From Lactarius indigo (Eukaryota > Basidiomycota > Agaricomycetes > Russulales > Russulaceae): DNA of 64,000 nucleotides. Where the stretch lies: the NCBI GenBank assembly GCA_025766275.1, contig JAFKAC010000177.1, positions 1-64,000 of the forward strand, written 5' to 3'. This document shows positions 62,642-64,000 of this stretch, one piece after another. The notes beneath the pieces were generated by a model, which was not told the origin of the DNA, did not search any database, and saw nothing but the letters and a program-made list of their open reading frames with translations. Within the stretch, counting starts at the first letter, position 1; each line of letters opens with the position of its first letter. A program made the translations under genes and the position numbers.

Positions 62642-63025
62642 GGTAGCATCGTTCGTCTGAGCCCCCAGGAGTGCCGCCGCCACTTGCGTGTGCTGTTCTG
62701 CGTATCTCGCGACACGCAGAGGCCACTGTAGAGTGGCGTAAGCCGATGCTTGCCGGGCTCGGGTGTGCCCTTCGACCGCGGTAGGTAGCGTCACCCGTTC
62801 GAGTCCTCATAGGTGCCGCCATTCGCGTGCATCGTTCGACCCGTCTCGCGACTCGCACGCAACTGTAGAGTAGTGCCAATTATCCGAGCCCTGGGCATGT
62901 CGGACTTGCATGTGCCCATCAACCGCAATAGGTAGCACCATCTGTCAGAGTCCTCGGGAGTACTGCCACTTGTCTACTCGAGTCCCTAAGAGTGCTGCGC
63001 CACTCGCATGCACCCTTCTGATGAA
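62642..63025. repeat. Degenerate tandem repeat, unit about 145 bp
   Basis: Three units start with GGTAGC at 62642, 62784 and 62931. Shared blocks include CGAGTCCTC, GTGCCGCC and ACTGTAGAGT. About 65-70% identity by eye. Confidence 0.6.
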
Positions 63026-63059
63026 CAGCACACATAGATAGCTTACTCACAGAGGGACA

Positions 63060-63630
63060 AAGTGTTCTGTGGTGAGACAAGCTGGGTGGCTGGAAGCAGC
63101 AACAGGAAAGTCTAGCAGGGTAAAGCAAGGTGTCTGGCACACAGCAGTGAGAGAACTGATAATACATTGGAGAGGGAGAACATACCTGGCACACAGCAGT
63201 GAGAGAACTGATGTGGACCAGGGCGTACAAGCAGTCTACTTATACTGTACAGAGGTGTGACACTAATACAAGGAAAGTAACTATAGGTCACAGAATACAA
63301 GGAGCGCATTGTTCTACAACAGGACAAAGGAGTGTGCATATGAAGAACAAGGCGTATAGAACAAGAAGTGTCCAGACCAGGATGACATCATAATGATATC
63401 ACAATAAAGATATATCTAAAGAAAGAACAAAGACGTAGTACAATGACAAGTCCAGAGAAGTCCGTATGATGTCATAGTACATGATGTCATAGGTGACGCA
63501 ATGATAAGTAATAGATTGTACAGATCAAAAGGTATCTAATCTATAAGTCCTGTATATCTAATCTACAGCAGTCCATGCTGCAAGTCCGGTCCGTATGAGC
63601 CGCTAAGTGCGCAAGGGTCACTTATCAACA
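63060..63630 (-). repeat. Probable Copia-2 3' LTR (outer end uncertain)
   Basis: On the minus strand TGTTGATAAG begins at 63630, right after a purine run (ACGGGGAGA) that follows the pol stop. Minus-strand TATAAG is near 63240. A 25-bp direct repeat (CAGTTCTCTCACTGCTG...) occurs twice near 63135 and 63200. The outer boundary cannot be fixed because the partner LTR lies beyond the window. Confidence 0.55.
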
Positions 63631-63649
63631 TCTCCCCGTGATCTACAAT

Positions 63650-64000
63650 CTAAGTACACACAAGTCCCATGTCATCGTTGTGCTTCTGTAGCAGGACACG
63701 CGGTAGTGACTTTGTGAAGCCGTCCGCAACCATATCCACAGTAGGAGTTCTAATGAGGGTGATGGTCCCCTTTTTGATGTACTCCCGAATGACATGATGC
63801 CGTATGGCAATGTGCTTAGACCGTCTCCCAGTGACAGGGTTCAAGGCCAAGTCAATGGCACCCTTATTGTCACCATGAAGTGGGATGGGGTCGTCGACCT
63901 CGTACCCGAGTTCCGTGAGGAAGCTCTGATACCACGCAGCCTGGTTAGCCGCGTCGGTCATGGCCATGTATTCCGCTTCCGTTGTGTTTTGGGCAACAGT
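63650..64000 (-). CDS. Copia-2 Pol, C-terminal RNase H part (runs off window)
   Basis: Open frame reaching the window edge: TVAQNTTEAEYMAM, AAWYQSFLTELGYEV, PLHGDNKGAIDLALNPVTGRR, RHHVIREYIKKG and MVADGFTKSLPR, the end of copia RNase H. It is similar to but distinct from Copia-1 (QSTTEAEYM, HCDNKGAVDLALNPVTG). Here the first catalytic-region residue reads G-D-N rather than C-D-N. The upstream domains lie outside. Confidence 0.88.
   Translation of the reverse strand, partial: TVAQNTTEAEYMAMTDAANQAAWYQSFLTELGYEVDDPIPLHGDNKGAIDLALNPVTGRRSKHIAIRHHVIREYIKKGTITLIRTPTVDMVADGFTKSLPRVLLQKHNDDMGLVCT

Overview
This is a repeat-dominated stretch of a basidiomycete genome, probably an agaricomycete. Host genes have 50-70 bp GT-AG introns. 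Several families present are known mainly as mushroom-lineage expansions: DUF6589, the TET/JBP-like 2OG-Fe(II) oxygenase linked to mushroom transposons, Spt5-like paralogs and an SNF2 ATPase with an ARxGRIWRHPQ-like motif VI. No tRNA, rRNA or CRISPR was found. Nearly every host gene I recognise is broken, so the window reads as a gene graveyard held apart by young retrotransposons.

Layout. 1-1436: 3' end of a broken UDP-glucose:glycoprotein glucosyltransferase (UGGT). 3295-10416: chromovirus Gypsy-1 (minus strand, 339-bp LTRs, target duplication GCCAT). 10441-15490: remnants of RRS1, a Polo-like kinase, the middle of a second UGGT copy, and a condensin-like fragment. 16132-24672: a TET/JBP-like oxygenase gene split by Copia-1 (16393-23237, 543-bp LTRs, duplication GGTAT). 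24900-29095: Spt5-like and DUF6589 remnants with a 276-bp foldback. 29730-37628: Gypsy-2 (plus strand, 570-bp LTRs, duplication CCACC). 38000-42646: G-rich minisatellite, a broken short-chain dehydrogenase and a broken GABA-type permease. 44947-50196: an SNF2-family gene with a solo Gypsy-3 LTR in an intron. 50680-51110: minisatellite. 52610-61118: an SNF2 paralog whose first exon is split by Gypsy-3 (53114-61007, minus strand, 522-bp LTRs, duplication GTTGA). 62349-64000: a copia gag scrap, a degenerate tandem repeat and the 3' end of Copia-2.

The most interesting result comes from comparing the three distinct chromovirus families. (1) In each, the 10-11 nt starting 33-34 nt below the LTR TATA box are exactly complementary to the sequence 1-2 nt inside the element, the signature of Tf1/sushi-type self-priming. 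(2) Each gag frame starts with 134-171 codons that contain no ATG, and the predicted leaders are almost completely purged of ATG (0, 0 and 1 in about 640-760 nt). These N-terminal stretches are alignable between families, so they look translated, presumably from a near-cognate codon. (3) Each has a third protein module after the chromodomain, in the same frame as pol: fused in Gypsy-1, behind one TAA in Gypsy-2, behind one TGA in Gypsy-3. (4) Gypsy-2 and Gypsy-3 carry heptamers (GGATTTT, GGGTTTT) suited to -1 frameshifting at the gag/pol overlap. Everything here was read by eye from the sequence; no searches or alignments were run.
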